From contig JAGFMI010000021.1 in NCBI GenBank assembly GCA_021030905.1, forward strand, positions 496,001 through 560,000: DNA of 64,000 nucleotides, read 5' to 3'. Under the pieces are notes generated by a model. That model did not search any database, was not told where the DNA came from, and saw nothing but the letters and a program-made list of their open reading frames with translations. The translations under genes and the position numbers were made by a program. Shown piece by piece: positions 11,837 to 22,087 of this stretch. This DNA is from Pyrenula massariospora. Its lineage: Eukaryota > Ascomycota > Eurotiomycetes > Pyrenulales > Pyrenulaceae. How positions within the stretch are numbered: the stretch's first letter is position 1; each line of letters starts with the position of its first letter.

Positions 11837-13260
11837 ATTAGTGGTGACGTTATTTCCGATCGTAAAGTGACCCACTAAAAGGGAAGGAAGGCTGGAGGAC
11901 TACAGACGCCTTTTGTGTAGCCAGCTGTCTGTCTTGACCTGTTCGTTTGATAGTATGGACGGCAAAACCCTTTATCTGTACTCATGTGACAAACGAGGAT
12001 ATACCCCACACTATCGCCTTAGGGCGATGGTGTAGGGCGAAACGAGGCGACCGATCAGGGCGAATAAGTTGTGTAACTTTGACGCCCATCAGCACCATAT
12101 TTTACCCCAAGCTGCAGAGTTTCTTCCATTATCTCCGCCACTCCCCATCTCCACCAGCTACGCCGTGCTCTCCCTATTCATCGCCCTTCTCAAATCTTCG
12201 CCTCCTTTCAGGGATCCCGAACTTTTACCGGTTTCTCTACCAGCGTCAATACGTAAGAGCTCCACGTTTTCATCGCCCTCGAACTCTACTTAGAGCACCC
12301 TGAGTTGTAGCGGCAAACCGGCGATCCAGCCGCATCGCGCTCGAGCTCACACTGTTCTAGACCTCCAGGCGGTAAGGCTGATCGCCCTAGGAGTATGGTA
12401 GCTATAACGGCTAGGGACACCGGCTCGGAGGGATCAACAGCTCACGTCGGCGCCTCTGCAACTAATCATAACTTATACTTTACCATTTCGTTCTAGAATT
12501 ATCGCATAGTATTAGGCCCGATTAGGTTTTGAGATCTTTAGAGGGTAAATAGTACGATAAAAAGATATTCTGACGACGATCATTATGATCAGGCTGCAAT
12601 GCCTGTGATAGCTTACACAAGCTCTGGAAGCGTACCGCTGTCTGCAGATAGGAATGTTATCCATTCACTTCTGTCCAATACATTCATTGCTACCAGCACG
12701 TGCTTATTTTCCGCAAAAGCCTTGATAAGAAACTTTCCGCGTCAGCCATTGTTACTGTTGTCGTCGGATCGTTGATAAAGAATCTACCCGTCTCGATTGT
12801 ACCGGTGAAAGATGAACATGAATTCACTGCGTCTTCAACATCATCTTTTACTCTAAGAGGGGAAGCTGAGACGAAAGCGATCGAGGCTTTATGCCGGATA
12901 CGCAGACTATATTCTAGGACAACGATCACTCATGTCGATATGATCATGCTAAGATAAGACTAGGAATTCTCATCTCTATGTCGCGACCTCCTTTTCTTCT
13001 TAATTTCCCTTGCCTGTTGAGACTTCCCTCGGTCTTGACAAGTCCAGGTTTCTGTTTTATTTGTCGCTCGCGTGGTATTGTGGGTAGGTTCCCGATACCT
13101 TCACCGCTATATCAACAATCATGTGTGAAAGACGGTTAGCGTGGTGTCTGAGCGCATCATTGTCAATCGATGAAATGATGTTATCTACCTGCAAATACTA
13201 GGTGTCAAAAAAACCGCGATCAAGAGGGATCCTGTCATCCGCCCTCGCCTGTGTTATTTG
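11837..13260. other. Intergenic gap, no gene seen
   Basis: About 1.4 kb with only short, overlapping open frames and no domain signatures. It lies between the 5' side of the zinc-finger gene and the 3' end of the YEATS-domain gene. Confidence 0.45.
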
Positions 13261-14572
13261 TCAAATCAGAACGTTGCTTCTTTCAACAGTGACAGCATAA
13301 TCGTAAGACGCAGAACTCCCAAAACCGTTAAAATCAAGTTGCCACTCGAGCTTCAAGGATCTGCTGCTTCTCTTGTGCCATAAATACCCTGGTTTCAGTA
13401 CAATGGTGGCGTCTATCGTAAAGTAACCCCAGCCAGTACGGGTGACTCTGTAAGGAGAGCTTCTCAACTTAAGCTTTGCTGGCCTGAAGGTCGGATGCTT
13501 TAGAGTGAAGGCGGCCATCAGCACTATGTCTTTTGAAGTGGAGGTAATGCAAGTCTAGGAGACGCTTACCAGATAGATTCTAACTTCCTGGATTATCTCT
13601 TCCCCGGATGTCTGAAGATAAAAGGACCAGAGATGTTTATTGGACGGTTTTTCCCGCGGTGCTACCAGCCGATGAGTATTTCCAATAACAATTGTCATAA
13701 GTTCGGGTGAGTCATCTGACGGAAACGAGGATGGCTCAAATAGATCGGCAGAGGTGTCGCTGCCGTCACCATTGATTTTAGTGGTGTCTTGCGAGAGCTG
13801 GCGCATCTCTTCTGCGACATCGTCTGAGACAGAATCTCCGCACACAGAGCCAGCATAGTCAGTCATGCTGTCGAGGTATTCATCCATTACTGGAGTTCTC
13901 TCGTGGTCACTCGCGGACCTCTGAGACACAACTGCCCTAATCCATGCGATTTGCTCAAGGATCTCGTCCTGCTTAGCGAGTTGCTCGACAGTTTTCATCG
14001 TATACTCTTTGATTGTGGTCGTGTCCTTGGAAACCTTCTTTGCATCAGTTGCAACCGCCGTTGTCATATGTCTAAGTATCGCGTGTGATTAGACATTGAA
14101 GTCTGTGACTGTACTAAACATCGGAGGATCCCACCATACAACCATTGAATTTCACTTACAGCGTAGTCGCTTCTACTACAAGGCCTAGTGCTCCCTTGTG
14201 CGCTTGAAGAGAAGACCGTAATTTCTCTGCATCTTTTCGGCCCGAGAGCGCCCACCGCGCCGTGCGATCGAGCCCTGTGCCGCCGTACCTATTGAGCAAC
14301 GCCTTCAGTTCAACCAGAACACTGTTGCAGTTGTCCATAATACTACAAACGCGTTGGCGTAGGTGCTCTGGAAGCTGGTTCGGCCCATTTGCCTCTGTGT
14401 CATCCTTTAGAATGTGAAGTGTCATGTCCAGGTCCGAGAGCTCGCGGGACATGGCCGCGAGGTCCTGGCGGGCATCCCGGCAGCTGACAGCAAAGTCTGT
14501 GATGCAGCGAGTACAGCTCCCGATGGTTGAAATTAGAGTTATGCAACCTGTAGCGATGGAAATGGGATCCAT
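13261..14572 (-). CDS. STAND-type N-terminal domain fused to YEATS domain, 383 aa
   Basis: Three exons, 14572-14160, 14071-13570 and 13497-13261. The introns are 88 nt (GTAAGT...TTAG) and 72 nt (GTAAGC...AAAG), and all phases agree. The ATG at 14572 gives MDPISIATGCITLIST, the usual opening of the fungal helical N-terminal domain found on STAND and related proteins (about residues 1-135). A polar, acidic linker follows. Residues 284 to about 372 match a YEATS domain. They start HLWSFYL, and the second intron falls exactly between YL305 and H306-P-T-F309. Then come SPYRVTRTGWGYF (G327-W328-G329) and the closing strand LEWQLDFNG. The His, Thr/Ser, Phe and aromatic positions that line the acyl-lysine pocket in AF9-type YEATS domains appear kept. 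YEATS domains read acylated lysines on histones. Pairing one with a cell-death-type N-domain and no NTPase is unusual. The domain calls are good and the role is unknown. Confidence 0.75.
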
Positions 14573-14794
14573 GGATATATTGGGGCTAACCACAGCCTGT
14601 CCGCGGCCCGTCGTTTGATGACTGTTACCAAGTCTAGGCCAGCACTAGTGCACAAGGTAGGTTTGCCGAGGCGACTCTCGGAGAGCCACGCGATTTCTAC
14701 ACACCAGGAGGCCTGCTTTACTATTTACTGTAAACCAACAGGGCAACAGCATCTCCGATAAATACCATAATTCATCCTATTACTGTCTGTCTCT

Positions 14795-14986
14795 TTGACC
14801 CAAGTAGAAAAGCCATCATTTGTCGGCAGATTACTGTCTTCAATTACTTCGCAGGCAAAGCGTCCATACTCCAATCCTCCTAGCATTCGTCGCAAGAATC
14901 CTGCGGCCAGCAAATACATAACACGCGGGTGGACGCTGCAAGAGATGATGGCGCCCAAGCAGATGGTATTCCTTGACCGCGCATGA
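14795..14986 (+). pseudogene. HET (heterokaryon incompatibility) domain fragment
   Basis: A 63-codon plus-strand frame ends with ASKYITRGWTLQEMMAPKQ and MVFLD, a close match to the strongly conserved RGWTLQELIAP block of HET proteins. The parts of the domain before and after that block are not readable as an intact frame, no start ATG is present and a stop follows at once. I read it as a remnant of a HET gene. The alternative is one exon of a gene whose other exons I could not find. Confidence 0.5.
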
Positions 14987-15342
14987 AAATTGATCCGGAC
15001 ACGATCATCCTCAACCCCGAGCCAAACAGTACTATTGGAATAAGAAAGGACTAACGAAGAAGGGAATTGGCCATCTTAGTCATCGTTATTACTAGCGTAT
15101 TGAATTACCCCTATGTGACTAATTTCTTTTTCGCGCCTCTGGAAGCCCACTCTCGGAAGGATCTGATGAGTGCCTTTATAATACCAAGTTTTTAATTTCC
15201 TCGGCATTGAAGTGATGAACTTTTGTTTCGCCTGCCGCCGTCTTAGATAAGGTGGATACCTGGACTACACCAATCGTCAGTTTAAAAACCTTGGCCGCTA
15301 TCGGCTAGTCAAGGCAAACGTGCCAACGGAACTGCTATTATA

Positions 15343-15438
15343 CGAGGCCGGGTGATAGAAGTCGTGGCCACACCCTCATGCTCCTTGGGCCGTTTATTAG
15401 CTGGTCAGGGTGGCCTCAATTTCTATCACCCAGCCTCG
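15343..15438. repeat. Imperfect 29-bp inverted repeat, hairpin or MITE-like
   Basis: The left arm (15343-15371, starting CGAGGCCGGGTGATAGAA) and the reverse complement of the right arm (15410-15438, CGAGGCTGGGTGATAGAA) match over most of 29 bp and both end in GGCCAC. The 38-nt loop between them holds no gene. It could be a folded remnant of a small non-autonomous DNA transposon or a structural hairpin. Confidence 0.6.
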
Positions 15439-15941
15439 ATAGGTAGGCTCACCTCGATTGTCTATATCTGTCACAGGCTCAACCTCGAGCAGCGTTGCAA
15501 TCGCCAGCGTACATGCCTCTTTAAGACTGCACGAATCTCCTTATCTTTTCTCCAATATGCGAAACATCGCTCCAGAGTCTCTTCCTGTAGTAGCGGCTTT
15601 CAGTCTCTTGTAAGCACCACTCGTATAGCTGGCAAAGAGCTCAAAGCCATGCTCGGGGTTGTTTCCCGCCTAGATTAGGAGAGCCGCAAATGGTCTCAGG
15701 TTTCCATGTTGGGTATGACCCTGCTTCAGATTACATATCCGCCAGACGCGTTGCTCGCAAGGAATCTGCTGTGTATCACTCCGTTGGGTTTTCCACTTTG
15801 TCTACGTTCCCAGACAGGGGGCACGGAGATACCTATCTTATAGCCTTGGAACATCGAAAACCTAGATAGCAAATTTTTGTGATTGTGTGCACTAGCTTAG
15901 ATGGAGATCGCAGCTCTTTTGAGACCTGCTTTGCCTTGATG

Positions 15942-18507
15942 TCATGACTGGAATTCTGTTTCACTTAGCCAGTCCCTCCTCTTACAGCAGCAACCCATAT
16001 ATTGGTTGTTATGTGGACCAGCATACAGTGTAAGCTGTCCTAATGGAACAGGCCCGTGACAGCACTGGCCCGATGGTGCGTCAACACGACCTTTGCGGCT
16101 TTTCTCCTTGGAAATATGATCGACAAACTTAAAAATTCCATCGGCAAGATCCACCTCTGAGACCCCTGAGCTAAAATTGTCCACCTTATCGGTTCCTCCA
16201 AACGAGGCAATATACAGCGCGAGCAGTCGTCGCCAGCGTTCAAGATCTACGGCAGCGCGCGTAGAACCCTAAAACATCGACCTGTCAGCACGCGATTTCA
16301 ATTAGATTTCGTAGATTGCGATGGTAATCCTACTTCCACTTTTAAACTTATGTCGTCAAAGCCCATCACAAGATAGAGCACGGCGATTCCCAAGCGGAGA
16401 CGTAACGCCACTTTTTCAGACGGCGATGCAAGGCAACGCTCAAGCTCTTTAGTAATTGACTTGCTCAGCCAGTCGGAGGCATAGAGAATGGTAGAAAATA
16501 CGCATCCCGGGCAGCAAAAGCCTTGAATCTCGTCGCTGTGCATAGCTATAAAAAGGAAATGATCGAACCATATCAACCTTGGAACGACTCGTATGAGTAA
16601 TAGTATGGCATCAAAGAGATCTAGAGTCTGCCAGCCTTAGTCGGGATTTCAAAAGTGTCAGGAATGTCTACTTTGACCGGGTAAGCCTTGTCAAACCTTG
16701 CCATGAGAGATTGAACACTTTCATGACTTGCGCACCGTGACTGAGTCAAGGGATCCTGATGCCAAAGGTCCCAAGGAAGTGGTTGCTCGCCTTCCGTGTA
16801 CGACGAACAGGCAAAGATTACTTCAAAGAGAAGCATCATTTTAGTTTTGTTGACAGGATCTGGTAGTTGAACTTTGTTCATTGAACGTTAGGTTTATCCT
16901 GCGAAAGGGAGGACTTCATGGTCGTTCTCACTTGGGTACCAATCACTCCCGGAGGACTCGTCACGAGGCATTTCTGTTACTGTCAGGCGGAAATTCTGCA
17001 TCGCAAGCAAAAGTGCACGTACCAAATTTTAGTTCCAAATCAAGCATACCCTCAATGCAGCAGGCTAGTCCTTCTAATCTGACAAATCGAGTCTGACATC
17101 TAGAACATGGCCGATCTTCGCTACACTAGAGCCGGTCATCTATGCGTACTCAACGTAAAAGGTGTTAGGAAGTTGCCCCTGCCCCAGCAGAACGACACAA
17201 AAGACAAGCTTTCTTGCTCCGAATTTTCGCCTTTGATATCTTCGCTCCTTGCTCCAATTTTGGCCTTGACAATTTTCTACTAGATATAGCAAAAGTGATC
17301 TCTTGGCCTTTTCCTCTTTTAACGGTCTTCTTAGGAACGAGCTTGTCGGTAACGCCACCAGAGGGTCGATCAACGCGCTGCGCGACACCGCCCGGCAATC
17401 GATCTGCGCTTTGGGGCGTTTCTTGTTCTTCGAACAGAGGGTCGTATTCGGCAGGGCGCTTAAGGGGCACAATCTGAGCCGCAAACGCGTCAATGTTTGG
17501 TCGAGTTTGAGCGGTGTTAGTGGCGGCTGGTTAAATTAGCGGAGACTTTGTCTTGGGATTCTGAGTACTAACCCATCATCTCGGTTGATTTCGATGCCTC
17601 TCCAGGCTGAATCCGGGACAAAGGATCTATCAAGGTTCTTACAGCGTCTCCATCCATGCCGAAAGGATTTGCAGGCATGGATGACTGGTCGAATATTCCA
17701 GGCAATCCAGGACCATCCAATGTTACGAAAGTGGGAAATTGTTCCAAGCCAGCTTCTGTGTGTTGTGGGTTATCGATGAGAGTCTTAAGAGTGTTAGAGT
17801 ATGACATTGAGAAGTAGAGGGGAAAGGATTGTCACCTTTGGGGGGAAGTCGCTGGAAAAGGACTGCCATGATGGATTTGAGGCATTCCTTACAAAAGAGA
17901 GAGAAGGGTGAGCGGCAGGAGTTGGTAGATATTGGTTTGTATTGTTGACAGCCTCTGTATGTTGGTCAATTGGATGAGAGGTCCCGATCTGAGATGTCGA
18001 GTTTGATGCATCGCTAGGTCTGGGGAAGATGAAGCTTTGACCGGAAAGGCTAAAACCATTCGGCACGTCTAATGGTCGGTGAGGCGCGGAATCCATAGGC
18101 TGCTGGTGTCGCGACGCGAAATCCATGTTGGGGAAATGACGACTGCTCGAAGCATCTGGTATAGACCAGACAGGGATATTGCTAACCCCTGTGACCTCTA
18201 GGGTTCGACCACTTGAAGAGGTAGTTTGGAAAGCTCGTCGGTCGAGTCCAGTATCTGATGCTGCAGCAACATCACCATCACGTTCCAGATGAATCGGAGG
18301 ATTTTCAAACAGAGGCTGCTGTCCTTGGTAGAACGCCGAGGGAGCGGACACCTGTCCTGAATGATCCAATAGACTTGGGTCGAGTATGGCATCCTCATTC
18401 TGAGCAAGAGGCAATTGCTGTTGTGGGTGAGGGAGGGAGGCTTGGTCCTCTTCTGTCCTGTTCCACAAAGGCAGTTCTGACTCGTCCGCAGCTTGTCCGG
18501 AGCCCAT
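15942..18507 (-). CDS. Zn(II)2Cys6 transcription factor, 8 exons, about 732 aa
   Basis: Exons: 18507-17836, 17783-17573, 17526-17177, 17125-17023, 16973-16932, 16871-16672, 16627-16334 and 16268-15942. All phases agree and sum to 733 codons. Introns are 44-65 nt. Residues 1 to about 390 are low-complexity (Ser, Pro, Gln, Asn), as in activation regions. A basic run precedes the zinc cluster near residues 402-435. The cluster is C-L-L-C, six residues, C-S-E-D-R-P-C, S-R-C and, eleven residues on, A-C-C. It is completed only if intron 3 is spliced with a GC donor (GGG|GCAACT...CTCTAG|TGT). The C-terminal half is helical and hydrophobic (for example LDLFDAILLLIRVVPRLI), consistent with a regulatory domain, and the end is Cys-rich (GCCCKRR). 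It is probably a nuclear DNA-binding regulator with unknown targets. The zinc cluster sits mid-protein rather than at the N-terminus. The later exons are less certain than exons 1-4. Confidence 0.65.
17126..17176 (-). other. GC-AG intron inside the zinc cluster
   Basis: A 51-nt intron (GCAACT...CTCTAG) contains CTAAC. No GT donor nearby keeps the frame. Splicing at GC gives exact C-x2-C-x6-C-x5-C-x2-C spacing across the junction. Confidence 0.6.
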
Positions 18508-19603
18508 CCTGTCTTATTCTGTTAGCTCACGAAAACTGACAAGGCACAGAAATTACCTTCAAGTTGGCGATGTTGGACTTTGATTCCGGTAAGGAGAGCG
18601 ACACACGGCGACGTGAAGCAGGATATCTCTTTACGGAGATGTGTGACTAACAAAGACTACCGCGTCCGCAAAGTATCCGGCAGGATAAGACAGAAAAGCC
18701 GAACAAGTTCGCAAGTATAGAGAGAACTACGACAAACTCAGAGATCTTAAGGAGTAATGCACAAGAGTAGGAAACGCCCAGATATTCGAGGTCTGTGAGG
18801 CAGAAAGGAGACCTATTAAGACATCTCGGACGGTGAAGATGGGCAAGCTGAAGGCGGCTTGACAGAAGAACTCGCCGTGAGAAGAAAGGTTGGGTCGAGA
18901 GGAGAACATGAGAAGAGGACCTGCTTTAAATGAATCTAAGGAGGAAATATCAGCGCTTTGGGATAAAGACTAATACTAGTCCAGGCCAGAATGCAAAGTC
19001 GCGACACTTTCCTCCTATGTCCCGATCTCCCCTTGGTCCAATCGTGGGCTATCGGCTCCCGTAACTCCGCTCCGCGGTCATTGGCGAAAACCCCCCCTGA
19101 CCCTTGCCGAGTACGAAGTTCGCCAGCGTTCTCCCAGAAATTCCGCATTGAGTTTAGCCTTAGGAACATTGCTCCCACACCGTTTCTCCCAGAATTACCA
19201 AAAATGGCTTAGACCTCTGTGGAGGCATCAAAGTGTCGCCCCTGTGCACCAACATTTGCCAGTTTTCGATGTACAACTGGCTGTGGCAGTCGAAACAGAT
19301 TGCTCCTCGGGCGATTATGTCGACCAAATCATGACTTTGCGGCTGGATTTGGTAAGCGTTCTATGGAGGAACTCAGCTAATAGGAAGCAGCTATTTCTAA
19401 GCTGAAATCGTGCTTTTTTCTATAAGTACCTCCCTCTCGCATCGTCTTTTCTCAACTTCTTAGTCGTCGTCTTCTCCTTTTTCAAACTGGTAATGATAGG
19501 GGAAGGCTAAACTTTCTAGCAAGCCTCCGATCAAGAGCCTTTCTTGATTATAGCAAGCAAGTCTCTCTTGGCTTTGCATTTGGTGAACAAGTTTGTGCAA
19601 GCG
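18508..19603. promoter_or_regulatory. Divergent intergenic region, Zn2Cys6 factor and CbxX-type AAA gene
   Basis: About 1.1 kb between two divergently read genes, presumably carrying both promoters. The open frames are short and lack domain signals. Pyrimidine-rich sequence (19410-19470) precedes the AAA gene start. I could not assign a specific site. Confidence 0.4.
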
Positions 19604-22087
19604 ATGGCCCCTGAGACGAGATCTGGGAAGAGACGTCGGCAATCTATCAGTCTACCAAAAGAAGAGAAGTGTTCTGAGCAGTTACATGGCAGTTGCGGGA
19701 CAGTCTGCTTGGTATGTAAAGATATGGAGGATTCACCATCAGCAATGGAATGGATGAGACAGAAGAAACACGAGGGAGCCGCAAATGGACCTCTGGATGA
19801 ACTTATGGCCCTTGTGGGACTGGAGGAGGTGAAAAGACATTGCTTAAGGGTGTATTGCAGGGTTCAACGGGCAAGAAGTGAGGACTTTACTCTTTCGCCA
19901 ACTGAGTTCAATGTGAATTTTGTAGGCAACAAAGGAGCAGGTATGTGCCACATCCCTAGAGCAATCATTTCAACTCTGACTCTTGCAGGGAGGTCGACGG
20001 TCAAAAGGCTCTACAAAAGATTGCTTGTGGAGCTCGATGTTAAGGGTAACGTTCACGACGACGACTTTGAGTGCCCGGACTGCGCCAACATAGAACTCCC
20101 AGAATATTCCGACAATGAGCTCTTGAAGCTTGTTGTGCAGTGGATAGATCGCAAAGTCTACGGGAATAGGATGAAGGTGGAAGGTGGAATAGACGGTGTG
20201 TACCTTGGCATTTTCATCCGAAGGCTCCGTCGTATGCCAAATCAGGGGACCTTCAACAATATCTGGACGTTGCGAAGATCTTTCATAGACTTGCAACAGC
20301 GGCAAACAGACAGGATTCACCAAGAAGAGCACGCTGGTAGGGAACCAGACAAGCTGCTATTCACCAAAGAGGATCTGATCGGTCACAAACCTCCAAAGAG
20401 TGACCAAATACCTGCATGGAAAGAGCTTGAAGCTATGGTTGGGCTCGAAGATACAAAGACGACTATCAAAATGATAATCAATCAAGTCCATTGCAACTAC
20501 CATCTTGAACTTGAAAGTAAGGACCCCGTTCCAATCACGACGAACCGCATGTTCCTTGGACCTCCGGGCACTGGAAAGAGATCTGTGGGCAGGCTGTATG
20601 GACAGATTCTCGTTGCGCTTGGGTTACTACCGAGCGCCAGAACCGCAATCAAGACGTATTTTGATTTGCTTAATGACTCTATGGCAAAGACGGGTAGCTC
20701 TTCCAACACTATGACCGGCGCAGTCCTCCTCATCGATACATATCTACCGGATGGACACGACAATGATTTCTACGGAAATTTGATAAGCTCGTGGCTGGCA
20801 GAGGCTCAGAGCAGGCTGAGAGGGAAGTGCATTATACTTATGGGCCTTGAATATGAGATCAAAGAGCTTTTCGAAAAGTTTGGCCCAGTGATGGCACACA
20901 CCTACTCCTTTGAGGAGGCCTTGAATTTTTGCAGCTTCAGCGACTCCGAACTGGAGCAGATTCTTGACTCTAAGTTGACACAACAGAATTTGCAGATAAG
21001 CAGCGAGGCGAGAAAGGTGGCAATGGAAATGCTGAGCCGAACGCGACTACGCCCGGGTCTTGAGAATGGGTACGCAGTAGACGACTTGCTCAATAGGGCC
21101 ATGGAAATCCATCGGAAAAGGCTTATGCCCATGACCTCGCCTGTCATTGAAGACCGCTTAACCCTTGAGATCGACGATATTGATCCAAATCGCTCCGACG
21201 CTGCAAGGTCAGACAGCAATTACAGATCGATTTTCGAAGATTTCATCGGAAACGAAGAAGTGATATCAAGATTTGAAAAATACAGGAAGGTTGCAACTGG
21301 TATGCGACGCAACGGCATAGACCCGCGCCTCCATCTCCCTTTCACATTTGTTTTCAGGGGCCCACCTGGGACTGGAAAGACTGCTACAGCTCGGAGACTC
21401 GGTCCTATATTCTACGACATGGGTTTCATTACTAAAGCGGAGGTGATTGAGTGCTCAGTCACCGATCTCATTGGCGAATACGTAGGCCAGACCGGCCCGA
21501 AGGTCGTAGCGCTTCTCAACAGAGCGCTTGGAAAGGTACTTTTCATCGACGAGGCATATCGACTACAGGAAGGCGGCGGTAAGTACACGGAAGAAGCGAT
21601 TGGAGAACTAGTCGATGCGGTGACGAAGGAGCGATTCCAGCAGAAGTTGGTCATCATCCTCGCCGGCTATGAAGAGGATATGAAAAAACTTATGAGCACA
21701 AACCGCGGTCTTCGCAGCCGTTTTTCAACTGACATCGACTTTAAGCCTATGGACCCTAAAGACAGTCTTCGCCTACTGAACCAGAGCTTAGGCAGACTTG
21801 GTATTCAGATCGAAGGAGCCAGTGACATGAATAACCCACACGCTATTGCCTGTATCAAAACTCTGGCCAAACTGAAGGCATCCAAGTCTTGGGCGAATGC
21901 TAGAAGCGTGAAGAAATTGACCAGTGATATTGTAGAACATGTCTTTGGTGGTCTTGTACGGGTTGAAGGAGCTGGAACCAGTATAACCGTTTCGAGTGGC
22001 GAAGTGCTTTCCTTGATGAGGAACATGGCAAGTCTCGAATTCGGCGATCTCAACGACGCAACTGGTTCTCGCAGATTTCTAGGATGA
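19604..22087 (+). CDS. Three-lobed CbxX/CfqX-type AAA+ protein, about 811 aa
   Basis: The ATG at 19604 (MAPETRSGK) is the first in frame. One 48-nt intron (19941-19988, GTATGT...TGCAG) leaves the frame open, so it is easy to miss; removing it restores a P-loop-like GNKGAGRS. Three tandem AAA modules are visible. Module 1 (about residues 60-230) has GNKGAGRS with Arg in place of the P-loop Lys. Module 2 has GPPGTGKR (near 303) but a poor Walker B (VLLIDTYLPDG, no Glu). Module 3 has GPPGTGKT (near 569) and an intact Walker B VLFIDEAYRL (near 626), then an LRSRF arginine finger. Similar multi-AAA proteins are common in ascomycetes and are often annotated as stage V sporulation protein K-like; their function is unknown. 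Probably only module 3 hydrolyses ATP, which is inferred. Confidence 0.85.
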   Translation: MAPETRSGKRRRQSISLPKEEKCSEQLHGSCGTVCLVCKDMEDSPSAMEWMRQKKHEGAANGPLDELMALVGLEEVKRHCLRVYCRVQRARSEDFTLSPTEFNVNFVGNKGAGMCHIPRAIISTLTLAGRSTVKRLYKRLLVELDVKGNVHDDDFECPDCANIELPEYSDNELLKLVVQWIDRKVYGNRMKVEGGIDGVYLGIFIRRLRRMPNQGTFNNIWTLRRSFIDLQQRQTDRIHQEEHAGREPDKLLFTKEDLIGHKPPKSDQIPAWKELEAMVGLEDTKTTIKMIINQVHCNYHLELESKDPVPITTNRMFLGPPGTGKRSVGRLYGQILVALGLLPSARTAIKTYFDLLNDSMAKTGSSSNTMTGAVLLIDTYLPDGHDNDFYGNLISSWLAEAQSRLRGKCIILMGLEYEIKELFEKFGPVMAHTYSFEEALNFCSFSDSELEQILDSKLTQQNLQISSEARKVAMEMLSRTRLRPGLENGYAVDDLLNRAMEIHRKRLMPMTSPVIEDRLTLEIDDIDPNRSDAARSDSNYRSIFEDFIGNEEVISRFEKYRKVATGMRRNGIDPRLHLPFTFVFRGPPGTGKTATARRLGPIFYDMGFITKAEVIECSVTDLIGEYVGQTGPKVVALLNRALGKVLFIDEAYRLQEGGGKYTEEAIGELVDAVTKERFQQKLVIILAGYEEDMKKLMSTNRGLRSRFSTDIDFKPMDPKDSLRLLNQSLGRLGIQIEGASDMNNPHAIACIKTLAKLKASKSWANARSVKKLTSDIVEHVFGGLVRVEGAGTSITVSSGEVLSLMRNMASLEFGDLNDATGSRRFLG

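Larger units (their letters stand above)
14573..15941. other. Intergenic with HET scrap and inverted repeat
   Basis: No intact gene. It contains a HET-domain fragment (14795-14986, plus) and a hairpin-forming inverted repeat (15343-15438), both listed separately. The rest holds only short open frames. Confidence 0.45.

Noticed and set aside
16621-16881. Separate small gene starting at 16881
   Set aside because: An in-frame stop just upstream and good splice signals fit it better as exon 6 of the Zn2Cys6 factor.
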